Positions 34,460 through 43,397 of a stretch of DNA of 64,000 bases are shown one piece after another (the stretch's first letter is position 1; each line of letters opens with the position of its first letter). The DNA comes from Bdellovibrionales bacterium (GTDB lineage Bacteria > Bdellovibrionota > Bdellovibrionia > Bdellovibrionales > UBA1609). The notes under the pieces are model-generated. The model was given only the letters and a program-made list of their open reading frames with translations. It ran no database searches and was not told the DNA's origin. The stretch spans positions 496,001-560,000 of the forward strand of contig JADJVA010000020.1 of NCBI GenBank assembly GCA_016716765.1, in the 5' to 3' direction. The position numbers and the translations under genes are program-made.

Positions 34460-35449
34460 GTGAGAAAAATCCAATCAGTGAAGTCAGTCGTTCTCACCAC
34501 CCACAAGCAATGTGACGGCGATGGACTAGGGGCCATGCTTGGTCTTTTTCATGCCCTCCGCAAAAGTGGGCACAAGGTTCGAGTTCTGGCGGTCGATAGA
34601 GTTCCAACTAAATATGCCTTTCTTGAGCCCGATCGCTACTTAGAGGTTTACTCAGAAAATCATCGCCCGCTCGAAAACACAGAACTCGCCCTCATCTTTG
34701 ACACCAATGACCGTCGCTTGGTTGAGCCGCTGTACAAAGAATTAGAAGCCAAGTGCAAGGAAATTCTCTTCGTTGATCATCATCCTGTTCTGAATAAAGG
34801 CCCAGAACCAACGCCGGGCTCCTTTATCGATACTCGAGCCGCGAGTTCCGGAGAGATCTCTTACTTCATCGTAAAGGGCCTGGGTGTTCGCCTCGATGAA
34901 AAAATCGCACGTTGCCTCTATACAAGTATCGCCTTTGATACTCAATTGTTCCGCTACGTGAAAAGCTCACCCACTTCACATCTGATCTGTGCGGACCTTC
35001 TTGAATACGAACGCAATCCTGAAGAAATCCATCAATATCTTTTTTCCACACATTCAGTTGGAAAAGTTGCCTTCCTTTCAAAGATGTTGGCCAAAATTGA
35101 GTTCTTTGGAAACGCACGTTTGGCCGTCTTAAAACTCGCTAGTCAGGATCTCATTGATCATGATCTCGAAATGGACGACTCGCGCGACATCATAGACATG
35201 ATCATGAATATCAACTCTCTCCAAGCGGCAGCACTGTTTCGCGAGGAAAGCTCCGGAGTCTACAAACTCAGTCTCCGAAGCAAAGGAAAAATTGAGATAC
35301 TCGGTGTGGCCGAAGGCTTTCAAGGTGGCGGACATCTCTACGCTGCAGGAGCCCTTCTTATGGGTCAGTACGAAGATCTCAAAATCGAAGTGGTTGATCA
35401 GATTCTTCACCGTTTGGCTCTGCCAGACCCATCCAAGTCTAGATCTTAA
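34460..35449 (+). CDS. DHH-family phosphoesterase (NrnA-like)
   Basis: The 329-residue protein has motif I THKQCDGDGLGAML, motif II IFDTND, motif III VDHHP and motif IV DTRAASSGEI. The DHHA1 domain carries GFQGGGHLYAAGA near the C-terminus. These residues bind Mn ions and RNA ends in NrnA-type nanoRNases or pAp phosphatases. The frame is open upstream without an ATG, so GTG 34460 was taken as start. Substrate (nanoRNA, pAp or cyclic dinucleotide) cannot be decided from sequence. Confidence 0.88.
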   Translation: MRKIQSVKSVVLTTHKQCDGDGLGAMLGLFHALRKSGHKVRVLAVDRVPTKYAFLEPDRYLEVYSENHRPLENTELALIFDTNDRRLVEPLYKELEAKCKEILFVDHHPVLNKGPEPTPGSFIDTRAASSGEISYFIVKGLGVRLDEKIARCLYTSIAFDTQLFRYVKSSPTSHLICADLLEYERNPEEIHQYLFSTHSVGKVAFLSKMLAKIEFFGNARLAVLKLASQDLIDHDLEMDDSRDIIDMIMNINSLQAAALFREESSGVYKLSLRSKGKIEILGVAEGFQGGGHLYAAGALLMGQYEDLKIEVVDQILHRLALPDPSKSRS

Positions 35450-35459
35450 GGAATGACTC

Positions 35460-35762
35460 ATGAACCGAGGGTCAAAATCGCCCAGAGGGAGCCCTTTGCA
35501 AAGAGGCAAAGAACTCGGCCAGAGTAGAGGTCGCCAGAGTCCAATCGTTTGTCGTTGCAATAACGTGGATCAAGAAACGATTGAAAAAGCGATTTCCCGG
35601 GGCTGCCACGACCTAAATCACATTTATGACGCGACCACTGCCGGGGTGGGAGCTTGTGGGGGCTCTTGCCGACGATTCATTGCGGTGATGCTCCAAAGCT
35701 ACTTGAAAAATGGTAGTTTTCCGAAAGAGGCTCGACCTCAAAATGCAAAAAAGCGACGGTAG
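35460..35762 (+). CDS. BFD-type [2Fe-2S] ferredoxin-like protein
   Basis: The 100-residue protein has a basic N-terminal extension, then VCRCNNVDQETIEKAISRG and TTAGVGACGGSC. CxC plus CGGSC would provide the four cluster ligands of a Fer2_BFD domain, as in bacterioferritin-associated ferredoxin or nitrite-reductase-type modules. The second pair is spaced CxxxC. It starts ten bases after the DHH gene stop, so it is co-transcribed, but no ferritin gene is nearby. Confidence 0.82.
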   Translation: MNRGSKSPRGSPLQRGKELGQSRGRQSPIVCRCNNVDQETIEKAISRGCHDLNHIYDATTAGVGACGGSCRRFIAVMLQSYLKNGSFPKEARPQNAKKRR

Positions 35763-35894
35763 AATGGTCTAAAGCCCCACTAAGGATAGAATTCACGCCG
35801 AGTTAAATCAGAGAATTGACCCATCAGGAATGCTTAAGGACAATCGAGAGAGTACCGTACAGCCACCATTTGAACAGCGGAGACAATCTTTAAG

Positions 35895-37367
35895 TTGACT
35901 CGCTTTTTATGGAGAATTTTTTTGTCTCGAGCACAGACAAGTTTTAAATCACTTACATTTCTCGTTTTTATTTTACTCTGTTCGGGAATACTCGACAGAT
36001 GGGCTCAGGGACAACCTCAATCACAATTGCCGAATGATCTCAACCTCAAAGATGAGTCGACAGACCCTCAGGCGAGCAAAACCCCAGTTATGAATCAACA
36101 ACCAGCTGCAGATTCAATAAACCCTCTCCCGACAAATCAGGGTCAGGACATCACAAAAGAACTCAATCTCATCCAAATCCAACAGGGAACAATTCAAAAT
36201 GAAATCAAAAAGCTATCGGATCAACTTCAAAACATCAGCAAAGAAGCTAAGGACTCCAGTACCGAAATCAATTTGCCCAACAAACATGAGACATCTTTAA
36301 GTGTCTCTTCATCAAGAGATACTCCTCTTAGCTTTGGCCTCAGTGCCGAATTGATAAATTTTATTGATGACAGAGAGCTGGAATCACCTGTTGTGAACAC
36401 CTCAAGGCTAAGTCCACTCATAGTTTATCGATTCAACCAAAATATCATTTTCAATTCACGCTTCAGCTTTGAAAATACGGGGAGCGAAGTTCATGCTGCA
36501 GGTTCCAGTCAAAAAGGACAAACTCGAGTCGAAGTCGCCTATCTCGATTTACTTTACACTCCACGAATTAATCTCCGAGTTGGTCAGCAATTCATTCCGC
36601 TTGGCTTGGTCAACCCACGACAGGATGGGCTCTCTTTTTACAGTGTCCACAGGCCTGAGATTGAGACTTACATTATCCCGTCCCCTTGGAGTGAGAATGG
36701 AATCACCCTCTGGGGCAACGAAGGAGAACTCCACTATCAACTGGCCGCCTACAATTCACTTTCCGGAAAATATTTTACAGAGGGGACCTTCATTCGTGGT
36801 GGACGACAAAATGGTCAGCTCGCAAAAGCTGAGAACTTGGCTGGCGTCGGAAGACTCGATCTTATCTCGTCCTGGGGAACTATCGGAATCTCCGCCTTTG
36901 TCGGCTCAACAAGCCAGGATCAGCCAACGATCAACGATGGAACTGTAAGCCTTTACGAAGGCCACTTGCAAATGTCCTGGCGGGCATTTACTTTTTCAGC
37001 TCTTGTTTCGGAAGGAAGGATACAGGATGCTGATTCTATTTCCATCATTGCTCCTGGGAACCCTTCTATTCCAGAAAAAGCCAATGGCTATTATATCTGC
37101 CTCGCAGCTGATCTTCTCCGCCTTTTGGGCTCTAGAAGAGGAACATCCTCATTGCCCCTTTTTGTGAACTATTCTCAGTATGACCTCAATGCCGAAGTAC
37201 CTACCGGAACAACCGCTGACCCTGAACTGAACCGCAGCCTCACCACTGTTGGTTTAAACTATCGACCGCAAGAAAACATTGCTTTCAAACTCGACTATCA
37301 GTTTCGAAAAAACAAGCTCAGAGACGAAAATGATGTCTTTGCTATGGGCATCAGCCTGAATTTTTAG
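35895..37367 (+). CDS. Outer-membrane porin, OprO/OprP-like
   Basis: The 490-residue protein has a long signal region (FKSLTFLVFILLCSGILDRWAQG), then a coiled-coil-like segment near residues 85-120 (IQNEIKKLSDQLQNISKEAK), then alternating beta strands ending SLNF, the usual Phe end of barrels. The layout (periplasmic coiled coil plus 16-18 strands) matches OprP-type porins, which often trimerise and are frequently phosphate-regulated. The start is TTG 35895. It could also be a general porin of the DcaP kind. Confidence 0.75.
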   Translation: MTRFLWRIFLSRAQTSFKSLTFLVFILLCSGILDRWAQGQPQSQLPNDLNLKDESTDPQASKTPVMNQQPAADSINPLPTNQGQDITKELNLIQIQQGTIQNEIKKLSDQLQNISKEAKDSSTEINLPNKHETSLSVSSSRDTPLSFGLSAELINFIDDRELESPVVNTSRLSPLIVYRFNQNIIFNSRFSFENTGSEVHAAGSSQKGQTRVEVAYLDLLYTPRINLRVGQQFIPLGLVNPRQDGLSFYSVHRPEIETYIIPSPWSENGITLWGNEGELHYQLAAYNSLSGKYFTEGTFIRGGRQNGQLAKAENLAGVGRLDLISSWGTIGISAFVGSTSQDQPTINDGTVSLYEGHLQMSWRAFTFSALVSEGRIQDADSISIIAPGNPSIPEKANGYYICLAADLLRLLGSRRGTSSLPLFVNYSQYDLNAEVPTGTTADPELNRSLTTVGLNYRPQENIAFKLDYQFRKNKLRDENDVFAMGISLNF

Positions 37368-37755
37368 AAAATTACGGTATGCCCTCAAATTGGCTCAGTG
37401 CTTCGCCTTTTTACCCAATGGGACAGCGGCTTTCGCGCCATGATCATTTTTTCACCAAGCTCAAAATGACACCAAATTGGACAAGACGATTGAGCGAGCG
37501 CCCATTTTTTTCTTGAGAACGGGCCCGCTTTGACTGTGTCTAATCACTATATTGATCATGAATCGATCACAAGCGGTTCTGTACCGACAAATTGGTGTCA
37601 AAAAAACACCATTCTTGTTGGCACACAATTGGCAATGACGGGAGCTGTTCAAGTTGTATGACAAAAATTAAACCTGTTCGCTGTTGGGCAATTTAGCCCC
37701 ATTGCTCGCATTGCAAACGCGTGACACTGGTGCCAAAGATCGGAAGGAAAATGCT
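37368..37755. other. Upstream region of toxin operon
   Basis: About 390 bases without a gene. A near-perfect inverted pair (GACACCAAATT at about 37468 and AAATTGGTGTC at about 37590), with TGATC-N7-GATCA between, may be operator sites of the following operon. No clear -35/-10 pair was found. Confidence 0.4.
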
Positions 37756-39978
37756 ATGATATTAATAAGATTTGTTCTCCATTGGTCCCTCATATTTGCT
37801 TTTGTGGAATTGAGTTCGTTTGCAGAGACGCCATCAGCACGAATTGATTCTGCGATTTTTTCTTCAAAACCGTTGGCATGTAAAGAGGGATTGCAATGGC
37901 AGGTAGAATATCAGACTTGTCCTCACCCCACTCATACGCCGATTTATATCAAAGGCAAAGGTGAGGTTTGCGGCGTGGAAAGCGAGATATTTAAAGAAAG
38001 TTCTGATTGTGGCAGGGCTGGCTATAAAGAGTGTAGACATCCTAATCATGGGGTTGAGCAATGGGTACCTTACGGTGACACCGAAACGGCCTATTATGGA
38101 AATCACCTTTCCCCCTGGTATTGGATAGCAAACGATGGCGATGGTGGTATCGAAGAATGCAGGACCTGGTGCAAAGAGACAAGTACCATCCGCTCAAGAG
38201 TTCTACGTGAGGGCATGAAAGTGGGCACAGATAAAAATTTTGCGACCAATTATGAATGCATTGCAATAAGCCAAAAAAAATCATTTAAACCAGGTAAGGA
38301 TTCACGCGGCAGAACCATCGGTAGTGCCTATGATAATACTTATTTCACCTGTGAGATACATATGCATGCCTTCAAACCTCAGTATAAGCTGGCAACGAGT
38401 GAAGCATGTGGCCCTAAGTTCAATAGCTGCCTTGTTAAGGAAGGGGGGTGGTGTCGACACGAAGAATTTGGAGTTGAGGATTTTGAAAAAGTTGCCGGTC
38501 CAGAATGTGGAATTGAATCGGTATCCCTTTTTTCAGATATAGAAAAAAAATCGGTAACAGAAAAAATTGGAGGAATACGATTTAATGATGATGTTGAGAC
38601 TTTTAGGAAAAGTCTATATGGAACGCCCTTATCAGAGATATTGAGTCCCTATTTTTCCGAGGAGGATGTAACCGTAAAGATTACAGAGCCGGGATCACAT
38701 TGTCTCCTTTGCAACCAGCTCGAAAACCCGATGGAGCGGACGATTTGCCTCCTGAATAACTTAGCAAGTTTACACGACCTGATAAAATCCTCAAAGTCTA
38801 AATTGAAATCCCAGGGCATCCAATCGGCATTGGGACACATAAATGAGGAGCTAACATTCGCAATTCGCGAACTCGTTGGCGTTCCCGACAAATTCGCCAA
38901 CTTCATTGGGGAGTGTGCTAAAACGCCAGCAAATTCTACGTGCAAACATTTCTTTGCACAAATGGCCCTCTCTGCGAGGAACGATAAAAAATTTAGTCTG
39001 CTTTCCAATATCGGTCTTAGGTTGCTAGGGAAAATCGGTTCTACTGGTAGTATTTCAGATGTGAACAATGATATATTTCTACTAAAAATAATTTTTGGAG
39101 AAAAGCTCTTTGATCTTCATACCATAGACTTTGATTTGATAGGCGAAATAAGGCTGCGACTAAAAAGTTTCGAACCGGACGTAAAGACGAGTGGAGATTC
39201 CAAATATATATACATTGCCTTTCTGATGAGCGACTTTTATGCACGAGCTGTCGAAAAGTATGTCAGTCAAAGATCCTATGAAGTACTCAATCTGAAATCG
39301 CTTTTAGCAAAATTGAAGACTGACCAGCTAAGCGTTAAAGATGTACTGAACAACGCACTTTCTGAGATCGACAAAATGGATTTTAAACCTCAAATACAGA
39401 GTTCAATCGTTGAGAGTCTAGTGCGTGCAAGAGAAGGTAAAGTTCAAGAAATGGATAGTATCCTCTCCGATACTGTTGCCCTTATCAAGGTCGATATAAA
39501 AGTAACTCTAAGTGAGGCCGAGAAACTGCTGGGTGGCCTTGCGGCGAAAAACAAGCTATTAGAGGGCACGCTAGCCTATCTCGACTTAATAAATGGCAGC
39601 TACAATCAGGCTCTATTAAAGTTCAAGGAATCCAGGATTTCATTCAGGCAAGACAGAGACCTGCCAATTGACGATCAGAATGAAATGTTCAATTGGATGT
39701 TTGCAAATTTTCTAGCGAAATTGGATATTCGGATAAGCGAATCTAGCAAACTTTTTGAAACACTAAGGACTGCAAAGGGACCAGTTTTTGATATGGCTAC
39801 TTTAGCTCTTGATAGTGAATCGGCTATTTCTGCCCAATTATTAGAAGTGCTTTTTCAGGCCAACATAAACTTTAACGAAAGTCTGAATGCGGTTCGACTT
39901 CAAGTGCTCCGGCAAATAGACGGCAGTATGATTTCATCTCAAATTGAACTTAAGAATGAATTGGAGAAGCTTCGATGA
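37756..39978 (+). CDS. Exported cysteine-rich protein, first gene of toxin operon
   Basis: ATG 37756 was chosen because AAGGA lies just upstream and a signal peptide follows (ILIRFVLHWSLIFAFVELSS). Residues 40-260 are rich in Cys and contain repeating CPHPTH, CRHPNHGVEQW and CRHEEFGVEDF modules, each with a preceding CG and Cys; these look like disulfide- or metal-stabilised repeats. The remainder (about 480 residues) is largely helical. No known family recognised. It overlaps the next gene by ATGA (39975-39978), so it is translated together with the rest of the operon. It may deliver or process the toxin. Confidence 0.8.
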   Translation: MILIRFVLHWSLIFAFVELSSFAETPSARIDSAIFSSKPLACKEGLQWQVEYQTCPHPTHTPIYIKGKGEVCGVESEIFKESSDCGRAGYKECRHPNHGVEQWVPYGDTETAYYGNHLSPWYWIANDGDGGIEECRTWCKETSTIRSRVLREGMKVGTDKNFATNYECIAISQKKSFKPGKDSRGRTIGSAYDNTYFTCEIHMHAFKPQYKLATSEACGPKFNSCLVKEGGWCRHEEFGVEDFEKVAGPECGIESVSLFSDIEKKSVTEKIGGIRFNDDVETFRKSLYGTPLSEILSPYFSEEDVTVKITEPGSHCLLCNQLENPMERTICLLNNLASLHDLIKSSKSKLKSQGIQSALGHINEELTFAIRELVGVPDKFANFIGECAKTPANSTCKHFFAQMALSARNDKKFSLLSNIGLRLLGKIGSTGSISDVNNDIFLLKIIFGEKLFDLHTIDFDLIGEIRLRLKSFEPDVKTSGDSKYIYIAFLMSDFYARAVEKYVSQRSYEVLNLKSLLAKLKTDQLSVKDVLNNALSEIDKMDFKPQIQSSIVESLVRAREGKVQEMDSILSDTVALIKVDIKVTLSEAEKLLGGLAAKNKLLEGTLAYLDLINGSYNQALLKFKESRISFRQDRDLPIDDQNEMFNWMFANFLAKLDIRISESSKLFETLRTAKGPVFDMATLALDSESAISAQLLEVLFQANINFNESLNAVRLQVLRQIDGSMISSQIELKNELEKLR

Positions 39979-41210
39979 AGAAGATCCTTCAACTATCAAT
40001 TTTGACCATTTGTCTAATTGAATACAATATAACACTCGGATCAGCAGAATCAAGTCGTGTGGATTTCTGTAGTCAATTGGAGAGTTTATTGAATAACAAT
40101 GAACCCAACTATCTTGACCTCGAGCGATTAAAGTCGGCCTGTAAAAAACAAATGTTAAGTAGTGATGACGCTAGACTTTTGAGTTTAGCTCAGAATCTGG
40201 ATATTAAGAAATCAATTGAACTATCTCATCAGAAACAAATTGTCTCTCAAAAAAGACTGGTAGAGCGTTTGATGGCTATTGAGAGAAATTTGAAAACAGT
40301 AAGTAACCAAAACAGAGCCAGTGAGAAATCGGACGAGTTTTATCGAAATATGAATGCGGATTTAAGTCTTCTCGGTATTGAATTCAACGTCTTTGTTACC
40401 AAGGGCATTGAAGAGTACTTTGAAGGGAACCTTCTAGTTATATACACAGCGTTTATTGGGGGTAAAGTTAGTGAAACGCTCAATCCAAAGTCGATTTCCC
40501 TCATAAAGAGGATAACTGACAAAATCGAGAGCTATAGGAAGAAGACTCATCTTCAATTCGATAATGTAGGTAGGATGATGTCTTCCCGTGTTACAATGGC
40601 CATAAGTAGGCTACAACAGTTGCGCAGCCAAGCCGCCTACGAAACGTCAAAGGACGTTGATGTCGCTACACGACTTCAAATTTCTGAGGTAACAACAGAA
40701 GTGATGGCAATCAGTAAGTGGACCCAATTTATCATCGGGTCCAAGCTTGATAACATTCTGCTGCTGGCACAGTTAAATTATCACCAGGGATTTCTTTCCA
40801 CTACAGAGGAATATCTGAACTTTTCTTCTTTGCTTATCCAGCGGTTTCTAAGTGCGCTGCCTGAACCATTTTCAAAAATGGTGAAAATTCGTTTTGCAGT
40901 TGAGTACCAAAATAAAATAGAAGCTATTCGAGAAAAAGCTCGGTCGCTTTCGTATGAGGACATTGATTCCAGACAAAAGGACACAATCATATCAAAGTGG
41001 AATTCTATTCAAAAAGTAAAATATACTTGCATAGAAAGATCACCTTCAATTTCACCAAAAATAGCTCAGATCGAAAGTGATTTCAAATTTTTCAACGCTG
41101 GAGACATGGGTGGGCAAAGGCTCTCAAAGGATCTAACAGGGCTTATGAGGGAATCTCTGGCGAGACGTTTGGATATAGCCTTGGCTCTTTGTCGGAGTGT
41201 GAGATCATGA
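39975..41210 (+). CDS. Exported helical protein, second gene of toxin operon
   Basis: The 411-residue protein has a signal peptide (KILQLSILTICLIEYNITLG) and a long alpha-helical body with few Cys (CSQL, KSACKKQ, CRSVRS). Predicted coiled segments lie near residues 85-115 and 170-230. No family was recognised. It starts inside the stop of the first gene and its own stop overlaps the start of the toxin-like gene (41207-41210), which shows strict coupling. It is probably a structural or export partner of the others. Confidence 0.75.
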   Translation: MKKILQLSILTICLIEYNITLGSAESSRVDFCSQLESLLNNNEPNYLDLERLKSACKKQMLSSDDARLLSLAQNLDIKKSIELSHQKQIVSQKRLVERLMAIERNLKTVSNQNRASEKSDEFYRNMNADLSLLGIEFNVFVTKGIEEYFEGNLLVIYTAFIGGKVSETLNPKSISLIKRITDKIESYRKKTHLQFDNVGRMMSSRVTMAISRLQQLRSQAAYETSKDVDVATRLQISEVTTEVMAISKWTQFIIGSKLDNILLLAQLNYHQGFLSTTEEYLNFSSLLIQRFLSALPEPFSKMVKIRFAVEYQNKIEAIREKARSLSYEDIDSRQKDTIISKWNSIQKVKYTCIERSPSISPKIAQIESDFKFFNAGDMGGQRLSKDLTGLMRESLARRLDIALALCRSVRS

Positions 41211-42862
41211 ATACTTTTTTCGCAACCATAGTTATGATTCTGCTCTCAATCCCTGCTTACGCTGAGTCAGTAGGTTTTTTGAAGATTGTCGTTCTTAAGG
41301 TAAGGTCGGACCATGACACAGATATTTCACTTCACTTGAATGGAAAAAAATTTACTCAATTTTCACATGCTACCGAAGGCCCTCAAATCAAAGCGATAGA
41401 CAAGTCCTTTCTGTCCAATGCCGAGTCTACTCCTTTGGATTCTGATTATTCGACCCTAAAAAAGGGATGTCAATTTGACTTTTCCCTATTTTATTCCTTT
41501 GACCAGAATGATTGGATTTCCTTAGGTGTTTACCATGCCCCAAGTTCGGCCGTCCGGACGAGTCTTCCGATTGGGATTTGCAACGGTAAACTTTGTAGTT
41601 CGGATTCAAAAATTTCTAGCGCCTTGGAAGAAATAGAGCAACAACGGTGGCGGAGAGAGACGGCTCTAGAAAAAAATCGCCTTTTGATGGAGCGATTCGT
41701 TTTAGAATCTAATCTGACGGAAATTGAAAATCGGGTCTCGAATGCCAAAGACCCGGAGATTCCTGAAGAGCGATTTGAATCCCTTGAAGAGGTCGATGAG
41801 GTCAGGCGGTATTCAGAAGATGAGGCCTTACCGGCAAGTCCGGCGGGCCCATCATCTACTGAGATGATTGCAATGGCACTTCAGAATGGTACATTGGGAG
41901 CACTCATCAGCGAAATTGATTTCCAGGAAAAATTTGTGAATGATTGCTTAAGTATGGGGTCATACAGTCAGACCCTCTGCGTGAGGTATGGAAGTTTTGG
42001 TTGGGCTGGTGCAATCGCCGAAGCGAGTGCTCTCTCTTTGCAATTGGATATCGACCCTGAAGCTGTTCGAAAACGATTTGAGAGAATTAATTCGGAAGCG
42101 CCTGCTTCTGACTCACTCAGGGCGAGGAGTGAACAGCTAGCCGAGATCAGATTCGAAGTGCAACGTTTGTTGGAAGTCCAAAGATCTATGAGACATTGGA
42201 ATGAGATTGGTTCGTTTGTACGGCCGGTTGTTGCGATTACTCCCTGGAATGATATTATCGACTTTTGCGAGTCATTTACAGGAAGAGAATTCTGCCTTAG
42301 TGACGGGAGAGAGCTTTCAAAAAATGAAAGATTGTTTGCTGTTGCTGGAATCATCATTGGCAGCCGAGTGACATGGGAGTGGTTAGCTAAGGGCAGTCTC
42401 GGAGATGTGATTGTTTCAGATGCTAAGAAAATTGTTGAGTCCGCAGCAAAGTTAGGGGTTGAAACAGGCGAAACAATAAAGGACTTTGAATCTTGGTTAA
42501 TTATACCACTAGCTAATGAACGAGGCGCTGTTGGACGAAGTCTTGATAAGACGCTAGAGATTATCAAGGATCTTAGACCAGAAAAAGCAGCCATAGAGGG
42601 CGTTACTCTTTTTAAGAACGTGCCTAAGTCTTTAAGAACTAATGTGTGGGACATTATGGAAAACCTTCCCCAAGCAATAAAGAACAACCCAGGCGCAGAG
42701 GAATTTATTAAGAGCTTGAGGCCTCATCTGCTAACGGAAGACCTTAAAGGATGGACTTCTTTGGATTTGGTACCAAATAATCGGAATGCTTCTCCTCTGA
42801 GGTTTCTATATAAAGTTGAGACTGACGGAATTATAAAATGGATGATAAAGGACACTCACTAA
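41207..42862 (+). CDS. Exported toxin candidate with PT-TG-like region and barnase-like tail
   Basis: The start ATG 41207 overlaps the previous stop. Domains in order: signal peptide (NTFFATIVMILLSIPAYA); unknown beta-rich region; acidic coiled region (residues 140-215); then ITPWNDIIDFCESFTGREF with LSDGRELSKNERLFAVAGI, the pattern of the pre-toxin TG (PT-TG) domain of polymorphic toxins; and a short C-terminal domain. That tail ends RNASPLRFLY and IIKWMIKDTH, resembling barnase RNSDRILYSS and IYKTTDH, which hold the catalytic Arg and His. The catalytic Glu of barnase is not evident. The neighbour encodes a barstar-like protein. An RNase toxin is likely but unproven. Confidence 0.78.
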   Translation: MNTFFATIVMILLSIPAYAESVGFLKIVVLKVRSDHDTDISLHLNGKKFTQFSHATEGPQIKAIDKSFLSNAESTPLDSDYSTLKKGCQFDFSLFYSFDQNDWISLGVYHAPSSAVRTSLPIGICNGKLCSSDSKISSALEEIEQQRWRRETALEKNRLLMERFVLESNLTEIENRVSNAKDPEIPEERFESLEEVDEVRRYSEDEALPASPAGPSSTEMIAMALQNGTLGALISEIDFQEKFVNDCLSMGSYSQTLCVRYGSFGWAGAIAEASALSLQLDIDPEAVRKRFERINSEAPASDSLRARSEQLAEIRFEVQRLLEVQRSMRHWNEIGSFVRPVVAITPWNDIIDFCESFTGREFCLSDGRELSKNERLFAVAGIIIGSRVTWEWLAKGSLGDVIVSDAKKIVESAAKLGVETGETIKDFESWLIIPLANERGAVGRSLDKTLEIIKDLRPEKAAIEGVTLFKNVPKSLRTNVWDIMENLPQAIKNNPGAEEFIKSLRPHLLTEDLKGWTSLDLVPNNRNASPLRFLYKVETDGIIKWMIKDTH

Positions 42863-42863
42863 T

Positions 42864-43271
42864 ATGAAAAGATATATATTAAACGGCAATGCCTTTAAGG
42901 ACTTGAATGGGTTCATTCAAGAATTCAGTAAAATGGTAAATAATGAATCTGGCTATTTCGGAAAGGATTTGGATTCCTTTGATGATTGCCTTTTTGGCGG
43001 CTATGGGCTTGAAAATCCTTGTATAATTATTTGGGAGAACAGTTCTGAATCTAAGAAAATCCTTGATTACGAGGCTCTTTTGAATTGGTGCAAAGGGAAA
43101 CTCGAAAAAAGGAACTATCTGGATGAAGATGGCTTTAATTATCTCGTTTCAAGTTGTGAAAATGCAAAAAATAATGTCGGTCCGACGTTGTTCGATCAAA
43201 TAGTGGATAGAATTGAATCTGTTAAAAGTCGATCAAACTCTAAAGTCGATATTAGACTAGTATTGAAATAA
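42864..43271 (+). CDS. Barstar-like immunity protein
   Basis: The 135-residue cytoplasmic protein contains YFGKDLDSFDDCL, aligning with barstar YYGENLDALWDCL, including both Asp residues of the inhibitory helix. It continues with PCIIIWENSSESKKIL, which matches PLVLEWRQFEQSKQL. Barstar blocks barnase by inserting this acidic helix into the RNase active site. It has no signal peptide, unlike the other three genes, as expected for a protein that protects the producer. It begins two bases after the toxin stop. The C-terminal 45 residues are an extension not found in barstar. Confidence 0.85.
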   Translation: MKRYILNGNAFKDLNGFIQEFSKMVNNESGYFGKDLDSFDDCLFGGYGLENPCIIIWENSSESKKILDYEALLNWCKGKLEKRNYLDEDGFNYLVSSCENAKNNVGPTLFDQIVDRIESVKSRSNSKVDIRLVLK

Positions 43272-43281
43272 TGATGCTCGT

Positions 43282-43312
43282 AGGGCCCCATGACCTGGGT
43301 CCTTTCTTTCCC
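43282..43312 (+). terminator. Possible terminator of toxin-immunity operon
   Basis: AGGGCCC pairs with GGGTCCT (one G-U) across a CATGACCT loop and is followed by a pyrimidine-rich TTCTTTCC. It lies about ten bases past the immunity gene stop. The T-tract is imperfect. Confidence 0.5.
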
Positions 43313-43397
43313 CAGAGCTTATCACATATTCTGGTCCGGTTTTGCCCGGCTAGGTCAGGATCACGAAATCCTCCGGCCAAACATCAAAAATAAAGAG

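Noticed and set aside
34742..35560. Antisense frames within the DHH phosphoesterase gene
   Set aside because: They are shadows of a conserved gene with all catalytic motifs on the plus strand.
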